Of a DNA stretch of 64,000 bases, positions 1 to 12,298 are shown one piece after another (position 1 is the stretch's first letter; the number at the start of each line of letters is the position of its first letter). Origin of the DNA: Anomaloglossus baeobatrachus (Eukaryota > Chordata > Amphibia > Anura > Aromobatidae). The stretch spans positions 169,145,258 through 169,209,257 of the forward strand of contig NC_134361.1 of NCBI RefSeq assembly GCF_048569485.1, read 5' to 3'. The notes under the pieces were generated by a model. That model did not search any database. It saw only the letters and a program-made list of their open reading frames with translations, and was not told the origin of the DNA. Position numbers and translations under genes: made by a program.

Positions 1-757
1 CTCCCAACCAAAAAAGCGGTATTTAAAGAGAATAAAATATATTTTTTAGCTAGCTGCAGCACACTCTGTAAACACACAATCCCTGTCTACAGGCCTGTAA
101 TACACGAGCCCTACTCCAGAATCTCACCCACACTAATTGCAAATGAAAAGCGGTACTTAAAGATAATATAATATATTTTTTAGCTAGCAGCAGCACACTG
201 TATAAGCCTATAATCTCTACCTACATGCCTCAAATACTCTATCTCTACTCCAGAACCTTGACCTACACTAAGTGCAACTATGAACAGTATTATTTAACAC
301 TAGAACTACTGAGGTAGTCATTTTGACTACTTTACACCATGTATTTCTATATAGGTGTCACGAGTCCAGTAGTTCTAGTGTTAAGAATAGATTGTATTTT
401 TTAACAGGTACTGTCACGGACTCACGGTATAAAACACTGTCCCTTCTCTGGCAGAATCTATCTCTTGTCCCAACACTATTTCTGAATCACAGTAATGCCT
501 GTAGCTAACATGGCTATGGCATTTCCATGATTAGCAGGCAATCTCCGCATGTTTACTGGCTGATAAAAAGCCTGGATATATTTAGGGTGGGGACACGAGA
601 ATGGCGCCTGAGTACCAAGCTACTCAATTGAGTATCCAGCGTCTTGAGCTCCACGATGTTTAATCGAATACCAAGCAGATAGTTTTCAGTAAATACTTTC
701 AACTTGTTTATTTAATCTTTTCCGTTGGTGAAAAGCTGTAAGAGGTGGAAGCAGTGT
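1..757. repeat. hAT-type repeat with ~125-bp tandem units
   Basis: At least two and a half imperfect copies of a ~125-bp unit fill about 1-440; each has a TATTATT-like segment, a GCAGCACA-like segment and a run like ATCCCTGTCTACAGGCCT. The same unit recurs at about 47310-47650 and 49255-49560, where it lies in a hAT-type element ending at 49844. The stretch 490-660 also matches the end of that element (AACATGGCTATGGCATT, GAGTATCCAGCG). I see no gene. Assignment to hAT is by this shared sequence only. Confidence 0.5.
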
Positions 758-760
758 AAA

Positions 761-1827
761 GGTCCAGTCACACATAACGAGATCGTGAACGAGATCGCTA
801 GTACGTCACAGTTCCCGGATCGTTGCTGAGTCGTTGGTGAAATCGTATGTGAGGTATCACACACACCGACTTTAGGAACGAGCATGCGACCCGTATAACG
901 ATCTTGTAATTCGTCGGGACCCTGTTACACAACAGCTGTGGTAACAATTCCGATCTCGATTCGGGGCGTAGTGAAACGCAGTGAGCCACGTAGGCGTGCA
1001 TTTGCGTCGCCTTTTCCATACCCCTCCACTCTGATTGGTGGCCAATACTGCATTCTGATTGGGCGGCCGGGCGGGCGGCGCCTTTTCCACACCCCTCCAC
1101 TCCGATTGGTGGACAATACTGCGTTCCTATTGGGCGGGCGGGCGTAGAAGGTAACTTTTGTATCACGTCATCCTTTGTCCCTTTTTGAGCCTTTCTTTGA
1201 GGATAGAACCTGCGACTCCACCCTGATTCATTCATACTTTGTACCCGGTTGCTTGCTTGTTTTTCAGATCGAAGCTGCATCTGCACCCGGATTCATCCCT
1301 CCTTCGTTCCCGAGTGTTTACGTTGAAATCGAATTTGCGATTCCACCAGGATTCTTCACTGGTAGACGGCTATACTCCTTGAAAACGGTAGGTCATTTTT
1401 TGGGGGGTCTCAAATATGTTTAATGTTCTTGCTATTATAGCATGTTAGTATTTATTATGCGAGATAATAAAAGTGGCTGGCTTTTATCTGTGTACATAAT
1501 GCCTTTTACAGGGGGTCTCATGTGCGTACATCCATAGTGCCGTTCTTTATGTGTCCTTATCCTAGCATCGCTGGCTCTTTTGTCTCTCAGCTACAGCCGC
1601 CATTTTGTGTCTCTGCCACAGCGACAAATAGAACAGGGGGCGGCCATTTTAGTGTCTCTGCCACACCCCAACCAAAAATTGTGATTGTTTTATTGTAACT
1701 TCTCTCATCTTTACATATAATTTTTGCATTCTTTATTTCAGATGTCTTAAGACTGGACAACATTGGGCCACAGAGGACTTGATTCTGAGGGCCCACCATT
1801 ACACCACACAAACCAAATGTATTATCA
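761..1827 (+). mobile_element. Harbinger-like element, one end with promoter-like region
   Basis: Begins GGTCCAGTCACACATAACG directly after TAA (758-760), the TWA target typical of PIF/Harbinger. The next ~180 bp has the ACGAGATCG/CGTTGC repeats seen near the ends of the MITEs at 54819 and 58757. Unlike those MITEs it continues into a GC-rich region with CCAAT boxes, then a possible splice donor (AACGGTAGGT, 1384-1393) and acceptor (TTTATTTCAG, near 1732-1741). This suggests the 5' part of a longer, perhaps once autonomous element. No matching far end was found; PLE insertion A interrupts it at 1844. Confidence 0.4.
1008..1147. repeat. Tandem ~70-bp duplication with CCAAT and GC boxes
   Basis: Two head-to-tail copies (1008-1078 and 1079-1147) share CGCCTTTTCCA, ACCCCTCCACT, GATTGGTGG, CAATACTGC and ATTGGGCGG. 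Each holds three inverted or direct CCAAT boxes and ends in a GC box. This is promoter-like structure; activity is inferred only. Confidence 0.6.
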
Positions 1828-1843
1828 TTAAAAAGGATTCTTG
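1828..1843. repeat. Target-site duplication, left, PLE insertion A
   Basis: TTAAAAAGGATTCTTG is repeated exactly at 3436-3451 and bounds insertion A. Confidence 0.8.
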
Positions 1844-1928
1844 AGAGAAATAGTAGAAAGGGGCTTTCAAAAACCGCGCCAAAGATCCCAGATGTAATCT
1901 TGAATTAATGTATTTTTATTTCGGCATA

Positions 1929-1970
1929 GGTCTACGCGTTTCAGGAGGCTCAGCTCCCTTCCTCAGGACC
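1929..1970 (-). ncRNA. Hammerhead ribozyme motif, type I (A, left arm)
   Basis: Mirror copy of the motif at 3141-3182, reading outward on the minus strand with the same core and stems. Confidence 0.7.
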
Positions 1971-3140
1971 AGCAAGCACAAGATACATCAAATCTGCAGA
2001 ATCACATGTGTACAGACCGTATATACCCAGCAAAGCATCAAAGAACCGCCCTCAAAGAGAAAAAAATCGGCGGGAAAAAACACTTCCATACCTGCATAGT
2101 ATGACGTAGTACAATGAAAAATCAAAGAAATTAAACTGTGTCCATTGAAACAGTATCTAAGCTATTAAAGTTAAATGAACAACGCAATCAAAAAAAGTTA
2201 AAAATAAAATTCATGAAACAAATAATTGTGTCATTAATGGATAAAAACTACATATATATGTGTCTCTGTGTCAAAGATAGTTTCAGAAACCATAACCGCA
2301 TTAAGAAGGTATAGAACCCACACCACCTATGGACATCAGTCTACATGAAGGACATGCAATGAAAAGCGGTCAGTCCACACAACCAATACGATGTGTAACA
2401 AAAGCCATGCATAAATATATATATATGTATAAATATGCAAGCATAAAGACTTTATACATATATATATTTATGCATGGTTTTTGTTACTATGCATCGCACC
2501 TTTCATGCGCTTACAACTAGTTGGTTTTCATTCCTTATTATTGAGACACACATTGTTTTTGGGAACATTCTACCTGTATTTTTTGAAAAAAAGTTTGTTT
2601 CACTCCCTTTTTGTAATAAAGTTTCGTCACATCACTCCCTATATTTTTGAAGCAATCTCTCCTTTCCACTGTGATTGTTTTCACTCTTTCCTTACATTTT
2701 CACGAATTTATACAGCACATCGTATTGGGTGTGTGGACTGACCGCTTTCCATTGCATGTCCTTCATGTAGACTGATGTCCATAGGTGGTGTGGGTTCTAT
2801 ACCTGCTTAATGCGGTTATGGTTTCTGAAACTATCTTTGACACAGAGACACATATATATGTAGTTTTTATCCATTAATGACACAATTATTTGTTTCATGA
2901 ATTTTATTTTTAACTTTTTTTGATTGCGTTGTTCATTTAACTTTAATAGCTTAGATACTGTTTCAATGGACACAGTTTAATTTCTTTGATTTTTCATTGT
3001 ACTACGTCATACTATGCAGGTATGGAAGTGTTTTTTCCCGCCGATTTTTTTCTCTTTGAGGGCGGTTCTTTGATGCTTTGCTGGGTATATACGGTCTGTA
3101 CACATGTGATTCTGCAGATTTGATGTATCTTGTGCTTGCT

Positions 3141-3182
3141 GGTCCTGAGGAAGGGAGCTGAGCCTCCTGAAACGCGTAGACC
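3141..3182 (+). ncRNA. Hammerhead ribozyme motif, type I (A, right arm)
   Basis: Order on the plus strand: stem I strand GGTC, core CTGAGGA, stem II (GGGAGC with a partner in AGCCTCCT), core GAAA, a very short stem III (CGCG), cleavage triplet GTA, then GACC pairing with GGTC. The CUGANGA and GAAA cores are consensus. The minimal stem III is the form described for PLE hammerheads. Predicted cleavage follows A3178. Confidence 0.75.
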
Positions 3183-3435
3183 TATGCCGAAATAAAAATA
3201 CATTAATTCAAGATTACATCTGGGATCTTTGGCGCGGTTTTTGAAAGCCCCTTTCTACTATTTCTCTCTGTTATCTACCGCCTGGGGTACTGCTGCCGCT
3301 GATCTACACATATGCTGTCACAGGAGTTGTGCCTGTCACAACCCTGATCGGTGAGTAGGATTACTCTCTTTTGCACCCCCTGGTTATCAGGGTAAGACCC
3401 TATGCGCTTTCTTTTCCACAGGTCTCTTGCCTTTG

Positions 3436-3451
3436 TTAAAAAGGATTCTTG
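3436..3451. repeat. Target-site duplication, right, PLE insertion A
   Basis: Exact copy of 1828-1843. Confidence 0.8.
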
Positions 3452-4097
3452 GAACCGGAATCATTTTGGTAACACACTACATCTTACAGTATTGCCTTAA
3501 GATACACAATGTTAGGATTTGGTTCTGCTTGCTGGTTCGATTGATCATCTCGGCATTGCTCATATGTGATTTACTCACGTGATTTCCTTGTGACTTATGG
3601 TCATGTGCTGATGAGCTTATCTTCCTGCTTTTCCTAATTTTCATGTTAAAGCTTTAAGAGAAGCAGAGAGTGAAGATATCTGGCATATGAACACTAGTAT
3701 GCAAATTGAAAATGCGTGATGACTTATTAAACTGCCAAGTAGAGCCAAATTCTAATAGTCAGTTTATTACACATTAAGATTTGGCATGATACATTGCCTG
3801 CAGAAGATTAGCCCTGGCAAGAAAAATCCCTGTAATTAACTTGCAAAATTACATATTGAAATGTGCTGTGCATTGTAGCTCCATAAATGTTTACATTCAG
3901 CCATTTATAGATACTATTACAGATGATTGACAGGGTGTTCGCTGTTGGACCCGCACCTATCTGATATCAATGGCTTATTTGAGGGCTGGGTCATTGTCAT
4001 GTACACACTTCTCAGGACGTGATATGGGTTGTGCCTGTGTAGGGGTATCGCCCCTATGAACGGTTGAAAATACTTCGCCTGTAAGAGACAGTGCTTC
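3452..4097. other. No gene seen; AT-rich, then LTR-like flank
   Basis: 3452-3900 is AT-rich with no ORF or repeat I recognise. From about 3990 the sequence turns GC-richer and resembles the edge of another LTR; with 12299-13000 it may be the site into which the gypsy element inserted. Confidence 0.3.
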
Positions 4098-5302
4098 TGT
4101 CGCGGGCGGAGGAGGGGACGCTGCGCTCTCCCACTGCTCGGGTCCGGCCGCTGGTGCCACTGCTCTGCGGCTGCCGCTGCTGCTCGGTGGTGGCTCGAGC
4201 GGTGGGCCGGATCCCGGGGACTGGAGCGGCGTTCCTCGCCCGTGAGTGAAAAGGGGATTTGATTGTGGGGATTTATTGTCCGTGACGCCACCCACGGTTG
4301 TGGTGATAATGGTGACACCACCGCTGCTCTGGACGGGGATCCCGGGAGCGGTGACAGGGAGCAGCTTGGTTGTTATTTCTCCCCTCCGTGGGTAGGGGGT
4401 TGGTTGTCCCGGGACCTGGTGATGGGGTAGGGATTGATGGCAGGCGGGCTACGGGGCCTAGCAAGGTGCAGGGTCGCAGGGGCAGCGCTGTGCCGCACGG
4501 CAGGGTGGTACTCACTCAGCCCAATGATGAAGACACAGTCTCGGTAAAACACACGGCTGGATGGACGGGTCCCACAGACGGCTGCGGTGTTGTTGCTCCC
4601 GGCAGGTTGGTGGTGACTGCCTTTCCTTGCACCTAAGATGTCTGTACGGTTCCAATGGGTTCCCACCGGTAACCCGCTCCCCAGCTTGGATATGGGCCGG
4701 AGGAGCCCCTTTTGCCTGCAGGCGCTGGCCCTGAGAAACGGTTGCCTTGGCGGTGGAGGTGTCTCTCTCACTCGGTTGGACGGTTGCCTTCTGTCGGGAC
4801 TTGACTGTTTGGAAACCCAGGAGGTCCCCTTCACTAACGGATTTGGCAAATTCACGGCGACTCCTAGCCTTGCCGGGGTCCGAAAAGCCCCTGCCAGATG
4901 GTGCTGGCTCCTCTTTGTGTACCGGTCCGGTACCGCCGGGCCACCGCCCGTCCACGGTCCTTACGGTAGACTCCAATCGGCCACTCCTGCAGACGGTCAC
5001 CACCGTCTGCCAACCTTGCTGCTCCGTCCGGGCCACACACCCGGACTCACTTCAGACTGTTCGACTGCTACTTCACTTGCTCTCACTTTCACCTCTCCAA
5101 CTAGACTGACTGTTTTTCCCGCCTCCAGGACTGTGAAATCCTCGGTGGCCGGGACCAACCGCCTGGCCCACCCCCTGGTGTGGTCATCAGCCCTTGGAGG
5201 AAGGCAACAAGGGTTTTGTGTTCTGGCTTTGGTGTGCCTGCTGGGAGTGTGGGGTGTGTGGGTGCTGTGCTCTGTGGCCCCTGGCTTGTCCAGGGCGCCA
5301 CA
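4098..5302 (-). repeat. 3' LTR of gypsy element
   Basis: 1205 bp, TGTCGCGGGC...GGCGCCACA as read on the plus strand; matches 11091-12298 throughout. A purine-rich tract (minus AAGGGGGAA) abuts it at 5303-5311. Confidence 0.85.
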
Positions 5303-6072
5303 TTCCCCCTTAGTTAAATGCAGACCGTCCGCAGGCTGCCCGTCCATCAACGGTTTTATTTTCACCAATTGAAAAATATAAAAAAAAAACGGTAACAGAC
5401 ATAAAATTATAATAACTTCTTCCCCCATCGGGAGGTACTCTTACTTAAACGTTACTAACGGTTGCAAACGGTTACGGCTTCCGCTCTCTCCCACCCAAGC
5501 AACCTGGCCCTGATGCTTCCCCTAAGCAAACAGGCAGCACCCCTTGACCCCAGTCCTGCACAAGTTGCCCGAGCGGGTTCTGTCCTTCCCCTCTAGAGGA
5601 TTGCCACCGGTTCCGGTGGTGGCTGGGCCCCAGCCTGCTCCACTGCGGGCCCTTCCTCCAATCTGCCTCTCCGGAGGCGGTAACGGTGGAAGCCACAACA
5701 AACATTATTTACATGCCACTAGTTTGTGGTTGCCCTGCAAGTTCTCGGGCTTGTTCATAAGTAGTTTCTTATGTAAAGTGGTGAAGGGGGGTCCCAACGA
5801 GGACCAGCTGCCAGCAACGACCGGTGCAAATCAAGGCTTGTCAATCAGGTAACTTTCTTCTGTATCATTTACTTATCATTCTTTTAAACGGTACTTTCAA
5901 CACACACAGAATTTTTCCCCTTTAAAGAGCAGTTTCCCTGTACCTAAGTGGGGGTCTACCTAGGTTGGGCCGAGTAGACCTCCAGGGTCCGGTGTCAGTG
6001 GGGACAGGCAGTGCGACAGAGGGGACAATCAGTTCCTCTTCCCTGCTATTGTGTGGGGCAGGCGGAGGCATT
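5303..6072 (-). other. gypsy 3' untranslated internal region
   Basis: Lies between the end of pol and the 3' LTR. No conserved domain seen; polypurine tract at its 3' end. Confidence 0.6.
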
Positions 6073-9000
6073 TCATTCCCTGGGCACTGGCACTGGCTCA
6101 CGGTTGACCGCCTCCATCACTTCTTCATCCACGGGTTGTGGGAACTGTATCACTGGAAGAATCACCGCGCCGTTCTGTGTAGGCCAGTCTGCTGGGAAGT
6201 CACCCATCACTGTGTGGATTACCTCTTTTGCCTTCTCCGCTGGTGGAGGAACCGGAACTTCAGCCGCTGCTCTCAATGCTGGTGGGCACTTCTTTAGATG
6301 GTCCCGGGAAACCGTGGCCAAGGTGCCCCCTTGGTCACGACTGATCTGGTAGGCTTTCCCATCTTCCCATCCTGTGGGCTGTATGACATATGGGGCCTGC
6401 TCCCATTGATCATCCAGCTTGTGGGTCCTCCTCTTTCGCTTCAGCACCACATCTCCAGGCTGGAAAGGGCCAGCAGACGCCTTCTGGTTAAAGCGCTGCT
6501 CCTGTTGTTCCCGACTCCGACTCAAGTTCTTCTCAACATATTCCTGAATCTGTCGGTACTGGACCCTCCGCCGAGTTTCCCATTCAGCTGTCGAAGGGAG
6601 TGCTTCCGGGGCTTCCAATCCCATGTCCAGATCCACCGGTAGCCGGCTGGGGTGAGCCCTCATCAGGTATGCTGGGGTGCACTTCGTGGAGCTGGAAGGG
6701 ATATTGTTGCACATATCGACCAAGTCAGGTAGCTTCTCCGGCCACAGGTTCCGCTCTTCTAGCGGCAATGTCTTGAGGAGGCCCAGGACCAAGTGGTTCA
6801 TCTTCTCACACATGCCGTTGGTTTGGGCATGGTAAGGCGTGGTCCGGATCTTCTTGCAGCCGTACAACTGACAAAACTCATGGAACACCTCCGCTTCAAA
6901 GGCCGGGCCTTGGTCAGTAAGCACCTTCTCAGGGTATCCATGTGGTCGACAGAAATAAGCCTGGAACGCTCTAGCGGCGGTACGGCCAGTTAGGTCTTTA
7001 ACTGGGACAACCACCATGAACCTTGAATAGTGGTCTACTACAGTTACAGCGTAGGTGTACCCACTTCGGCTGGGGGTGAGCTTTATATGGTCCAGGGCGA
7101 CCAGCTCCAGCGGTTGATGTGTAACGATCGGGTGTAGGGGCGCCTTCTGGCTGGCCTCGTCCTTCCTTCTCAGTGTGCAAGGGCCGCACTCTCGGCACCA
7201 GGCCTCTACAGACTCCCGCATCCCGCTCCAATAGAACCGCTCTCTCAACAGCATTTCCAGCTTCTTCCATCCGAAGTGTCCGGCACCATCATGGTACGCT
7301 TGTAGAACGGTGGGCACATTAGCTTGGGGAATCACCAACTGGTGGATTTTCTCATGAGTCTTTGGGTTAATCAGCTCACGGTACAACTTCCCCTGGTGTA
7401 GATACAGCCGGGTCCGTTCTCGCCACAGGGCGGCAGGGTCTATTCCAGCAGCGCCTTGCTCCACCAGGATCTTGACTAGGCGGACAGCGGGCGCCTGGTT
7501 TTGAGCTTCCTGCCACTCCTGACTGGGCAGCGGGTCCAGATTCACCCGTTGTTGGTGGACATGCACCTTCTCAGTTGGTGGCTGGTGAAACGCAGGCAAC
7601 TCGATCTCTTCGAGGTCGTCATCCTCGCACCCTTCTTCCGACAAGTGGGGCATCCGAGAGAGTGCATCAGCATTAACGTTGGCACGACCGGCCCTGTATT
7701 TGATGGTGAAATCGTAGTTGGCTAGCCTGGCCACCCACCGCCTTTCTAACGCGCCCAACTTGGCCGTGTCCAGGTGGGTCAGTGGATTGTTATCCGTGAA
7801 AGCAGTGAATTTTGCTGCAGCCAGGTAATGGCGGAACCGCTCGGTGATAGCCCACACCAACGCCAGGAGCTCAAGCTTGAAAGAGCTGTAGTTCTGAGGA
7901 TTCCTTTCAGTCGGTCGTAGCTTTCGGCTAGCATAAGCAATCACTTTTTCCTTCCCATCTTGGACCTGGGATAAGACTGCCCCCAAGCCCACATTGCTGG
8001 CATCGGTGTAGAGGATGAACGGGTAGCTGTAATCAGGATACGCTAGGATCTCCTCTCCAGTCAAGGCCGCTTTCAGCTGGCGGAAGGATTCCTCATGCCT
8101 TTCTTCCCACACCAGTGGGGCTCCGAGGGGTCTACCACCTTTGGTCTGTCCCACGAGGAGTCTTGCATGGGGGCAGCCATCTTCGTGTACCCCTTGATGA
8201 AGCGACGGTAGTACCCCACCAGACCCAGAAACTGCCTTACTTCCCTCACTGTGGTTGGTCTCGGCCAGTCTTGGATGGCAGTGATCTTCTCGGGGTCGGG
8301 GGCGACACCTTCTGCACCCACCACATGCCCCAGGTACTGCACTCTGGGTTTCAGCAGATGATACTTGGAGGGCTTCAACTTCATCCCGTATTTGGCAAGG
8401 GACGCGAACACCTCGGCCAGGTGCTCCAGGTGGGCTTCATATGTCTGGGAGTACACAATCACATCATCCAGGTATAACAGGACGGTCTCGAAATTTAGAT
8501 GCCCCAGACAGCATTCCATCAGCCGTTGGAAGGTTCCAGGGGCATTGCACAGCCCAAACGGCATACTATTGAATTCACAGAGCCCCATTGGGGTGGTGAA
8601 GGCAGTTTTCTCCCGGTCCTCGGGTGCCACAGCCACTTGCCAGTACCCGCTGGTGAGGTCAAGGGTAGAGAAGTAGTTCGCGGTTCTCAGTGCGGCCAAG
8701 GACTCTTCAATACGGGGCAGTGGGTAAGCATCTTTATGCGTTATCTGGTTAATCTTCCGGTAATCCACACACATCCGCATGGTGCCGTCCTTCTTCTTAA
8801 CCAGCACCAACGGGGCGGCCCAGGGACTACAGCTGTCCCTGATAAACCCTGCCTCCCTCATGTTCCTCAACATGTCCTTGGCACATTGGTAGTGTGCAGG
8901 GGGAATAGGCCTGTACCTCTCTTTGATAGGAGGGTGTTCACCGGTGGGGATATGGTGTTGGACCCCTTTAATCTGCCCAAAGTCTAGGGGGTGTTTGCTA

Positions 9001-10025
9001 AAAACTTGCTCATACTCCCGTACCACCCGGTATACCCCTTCTTTGTGATGTGTAGGAGTATCGTCAGTGCCTACATGTAACTGTCGGTGCCACTCATCTA
9101 ACTCCCCTTGGGGCGGGTGAGTGCTGGCAGTCGGTGGTGATGTTGGGGGGACTGCCTCGCGGATGGTGTGGGGGTCCAGTGTGAGCAACTTGGCAAGTGT
9201 AGCATACCGGGGAAGCCTGACTTCTTCCTCCCCACAGTTCAGCACCCTCACAGGCACTCTCCCCTTTTTTACATCTACCACTCCTCGGGCGGCCATTACT
9301 GTGGGCCAGTGCTCGGAGGGCATGCCTATCATGGCGGGATAGTCACGCCCCTGGGGCCCTACTGCTGCCCTACACCAAATCATCATCTCGCTCCTGGGGG
9401 GCACAGTCAACGGGGCAACATCCATCACTCTCACCCTACCAATCTCTCCCCCTGTCGAGTTCACATGCTGGCGGTACATCAAGGCTCGGATCTCACGCTG
9501 TACAGCTCTCTGTCGGCTCCCCGCCGCCGTGGCAGCCAGCTGCTGCAGTAGGGTCAACACATCACTCATACAGTGCTCCATCACATTGGTTCTTAGCACT
9601 ATCTTCGGGTTATGATCACTGGGTTCATTCATTATCACAATCATACCCTGGTGTTGCAATTCAGCTCGCCCCACAGTCATGGCCACTTGTTTGTATCCCA
9701 CTTGGGTCAATGGGAGTCCATCAGCAGCAATCAGTGTTATACTAGCATCTGGGGGAGCCAGCTCGTCGGTCCCCCAATACCGTTGGTACAATGTGTATGG
9801 TATGGTGGTTACCTGTGATCCAGTGTCCAGGAGAGCCATCACCGGTATGCCGTCCACAGCCACGGGGACTATGGGCCGGGCCCCGATGTACCGGTCCCGC
9901 CAGTCTGGGGGGCCATGGGGTTCTACTCCTGAGGATTGGCCCGTGGCCCCAGGGGTTGCTCGTTTAACGGACACCGTCGGGAATAGTGGCCGGGTTTGCT
10001 GCACCTGTAACAGATTGGGGGCCAA
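6073..10025 (-). pseudogene. gypsy pol region: protease, RT, RNase H, integrase
   Basis: In N-to-C order on the minus strand the region shows an aspartic protease motif (LLDTGSQ); a reverse transcriptase with SPWAAPLVLVKKKDG, FGLCNAPGTFQ and the catalytic YLDDV; RNase H (LYTDASNVGLGAVL); and integrase with an HHCC finger (RECGPC) and the DDE residues in LVALDHI, LTDQGPAF and TNGMCEK. These place it in Ty3/gypsy. It belongs to the element at 4098-12298 and is treated as a fossil. Confidence 0.85.
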
Positions 10026-10888
10026 TTCCGGGAGTCATTGGCCCTTCTCCGCTGCATCCAGGGGACATCCTCCGGGCTGTCGGCGAGCTGCATCCTCACC
10101 GGTGCCTGGGATCTGGTTCGAGGCTGGAGTGCGGCAAGAATCTTAGCAAGGTCCCCATCCATGCGGCGAACTCGAGCAGCGAGCTCTTCCATTGTCCCGC
10201 TTGGGGCTGCAGGCACTGGCGGTGCCGGTGGGGTAGGAGCCACCACAACGGGAGCAGTCTCAACTGGCCACGGGGTTGGCTCAGGAGCTTCCGATGCTGG
10301 GAGTTGCAGAGCTTTGATGGCCCGCTCCTTTAATACGGCAAAGTCCACGTCAGGGTGTTCTAGGGCCCACAGCCGAAGCTGCTTGCGGTCCTCTGAGGAC
10401 CTCATCCCCTGCACAAACTGCTCGCTTAACATCTTGTTACTGTCCACGCTGCTGATAGTGTCCACCCACTTCAGTGTGCGGAGTGCGGTCTGCAGGCGCA
10501 GAGCATAGTCCCGAATGCTATCTGCGGGCCGTTGTCGGCACTGATAGAACTGCATCCGCAACTCTGCCTTGGTACGGGTCTCAAATGCAGTCTGCAGCTT
10601 TTCAAATATGGTGGCTACAGAGGACCGGTCCCCCTCGGCCTAGGTCTCCGCCTCTTGCTCAGCCGCGCCGGTTAGCTGCCCCAGCACTAGCGCTGCACGT
10701 TGCTTATCAGTCAGGGGGTACAGTTCTAGCAGCGGACTAAGTTTTTTCCGGAAAACCTGCAAGGCATCAGGTTTCCCATCGTACTGCGGTAGCCAGGCAG
10801 CTCCAGGCACATAGGGCAAAGAGAACGGCATCACCTGAGCGAGGGCTGCGTCCGCCGCTCCTCCAGTGGCTTCGTCGGGCGCAGACAT
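9923..10888 (-). pseudogene. gypsy gag region
   Basis: Gag-like protein sequence lies just inside the 5' LTR, with a retrotransposon-gag central part (YQCRQRPADSIRDYALRL) and a CCHC zinc knuckle (CYRCSKPGHYSRRC) near its C terminus, overlapping the start of pol. It is the nucleocapsid part of the 4098-12298 fossil. Confidence 0.75.
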
Positions 10889-11071
10889 CTTGTTTCCATC
10901 CCCCTTAGTCTCTTTCCGGCTCCTCCTCTATCGGGGCAGGGTTTAGGCCTTCGCGCCTCCACTACTCGAGGAGACGCTCGAACGGGAACGTTTCGCGCCC
11001 AAGATGGCGGCTTCTCCAATTTTTCGGCGGTAACAAGGCGCACCTCTACCCAGACGGCAGAGCGGTAGGAT

Positions 11072-11090
11072 CCTGTTCGTGACGCCAAGT
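11072..11090 (-). other. gypsy primer-binding-type site
   Basis: Just inside the right (5') LTR the minus strand reads TTGGCGTCACGAACAGG, the position and TGG start expected of a tRNA primer site. The tRNA is not assigned. Confidence 0.55.
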
Positions 11091-12298
11091 TGTCGCGGGC
11101 GGAGGAGGGGACGCTGCGCTGTCCCACTGCTCGGGTCCGGCCGCTGGTGCTGCTGCTCTGCGGCTGCCGCTGCTGCTCGGTGGTGGCTCGAGCGGTGGGC
11201 CGGATCCCGGGGACTGGAGCGGCGTTCCTCGCCCGTGAGTGAAAAGGGGATTTGATTGTGGGGATTTATTGTCCGTGACGCCACCCACGGTTGTGGTGAT
11301 AATGGTGACACCACCGCTGCTCTGGTCGGGGATCCCGGGAGCGGTGACAGGGAGCAGCTTGGTTGTTATTTCTCCCCTCCGTGGGTAGGGGGTTGGTGGT
11401 TGTCCCGGGGCCCGGTGATGGGGTAGGGATTGATGGCAGGCGGGCTACGGGGCCTGGCGAGGTGCAGGGTCGCAGGGGCAGCGCTGTGCCGCACGCCACG
11501 GTGGTACTCACTCAGCCCAATGATGAAGACACAGTCTCGGTAAAACACATGGATGGATTGACGGGTCCCACAGACGGCTGCGGTGTTGTTGCTCCCGGCA
11601 GGTTGGTGGTGACTGCCTTTCCCTGCACCTAAGATGTCTGTACGGTTCCAATGGGTTCCCACCGGTAACCCGCTCCCCGGCTTGGATATGGGCCGGAGGA
11701 GCCCCTTTTGCCCGCAGGCGCTGGCCCTGAGAAACAGTTGCCTTGGCGGTGGCGGTGTCTCTCTCACTCGGTTGGACGGTTGCCTTCTGTCGGGACTTGA
11801 CTGTTTGGAAACCCAGGAGGTCCCCTTCACTAACGGATTTGGCAAATTCACGGCGACTCCTATCCTTGCCGGGGTCCGAAAAGCCCCTGCGAGATGGTGC
11901 TGGCTCCTCTTTGTGTACCAGTCCGGTACCGCCGGGCCACCGCCCATCAACGGTCCTTACGGTAGACTCCAATCGGCCACTCCTGCAGACGGTCACCACC
12001 GTCTGCCAACCTTGCTGCTCCGTCCGGGCCACACACCCGGACTCACTTCAGACTGCTCGACTGCTACTTCACTTGCTCTCACTTTCACCTCTCCAACTAG
12101 ACTGACTGTTTTTCCCGCCTCCAGGACTGTGAAATCCTCGGTGGGCGGGACCAACCGCCTGGCCCACCACCTGGTGTGGTCATCAGCCCTTGGAGGAAGG
12201 CAACAAGGGTTTTGTGTTCTGGCTTTGGTGTGCCTGCTGGGAGTGTGGAGTGTGTGGGTGTTGTGCTCTGTAGCCCCTGGCTTGTCCAGGGAGCCACA
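11091..12298 (-). repeat. 5' LTR of gypsy element
   Basis: 1208 bp; direct repeat of 4098-5302. Same TG...CA ends. Confidence 0.85.

Larger units (their letters stand above)
1844..3435. mobile_element. Palindromic Penelope-like insertion A (non-coding)
   Basis: Arms 1844-2400 and about 2715-3268 are inverted copies with only a few differences. A ~315-bp spacer holds an AT-rich hairpin. The left arm abuts the target duplication; on the right a unique 167-bp tail (3269-3435) precedes it. Each arm carries a full-consensus hammerhead motif. Short ORFs in the arms mirror each other and do not look coding. Assignment to PLE rests on the hammerhead type and on sharing its architecture with insertion D, which encodes a PLE polymerase. 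Confidence 0.7.
4098..12298 (-). mobile_element. Ty3/gypsy LTR retrotransposon (fossil)
   Basis: Two direct LTRs (4098-5302, 11091-12298), both TG...CA, bound an internal region with gag and pol in minus orientation. CTTC at 4094-4097 and 12299-12302 is a likely 4-bp target duplication. A primer-binding-type site abuts the right LTR and a purine tract abuts the left one. The LTRs differ by a few percent by eye, so it is not the youngest insertion here. The order protease, RT, RNase H, integrase is the Ty3/gypsy order. It looks broken, with at least two interruptions. Confidence 0.9.

Noticed and set aside
1908-3203. Mirror 63-codon frames in palindrome A
   Set aside because: They overlap the hammerhead and have no protein features.
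4370-5430. Long open frames in the gypsy LTRs (for example 4638-5372 and 11634-12362)
   Set aside because: They recur in both LTRs on both strands and resemble no protein; they are GC-rich LTR sequence.
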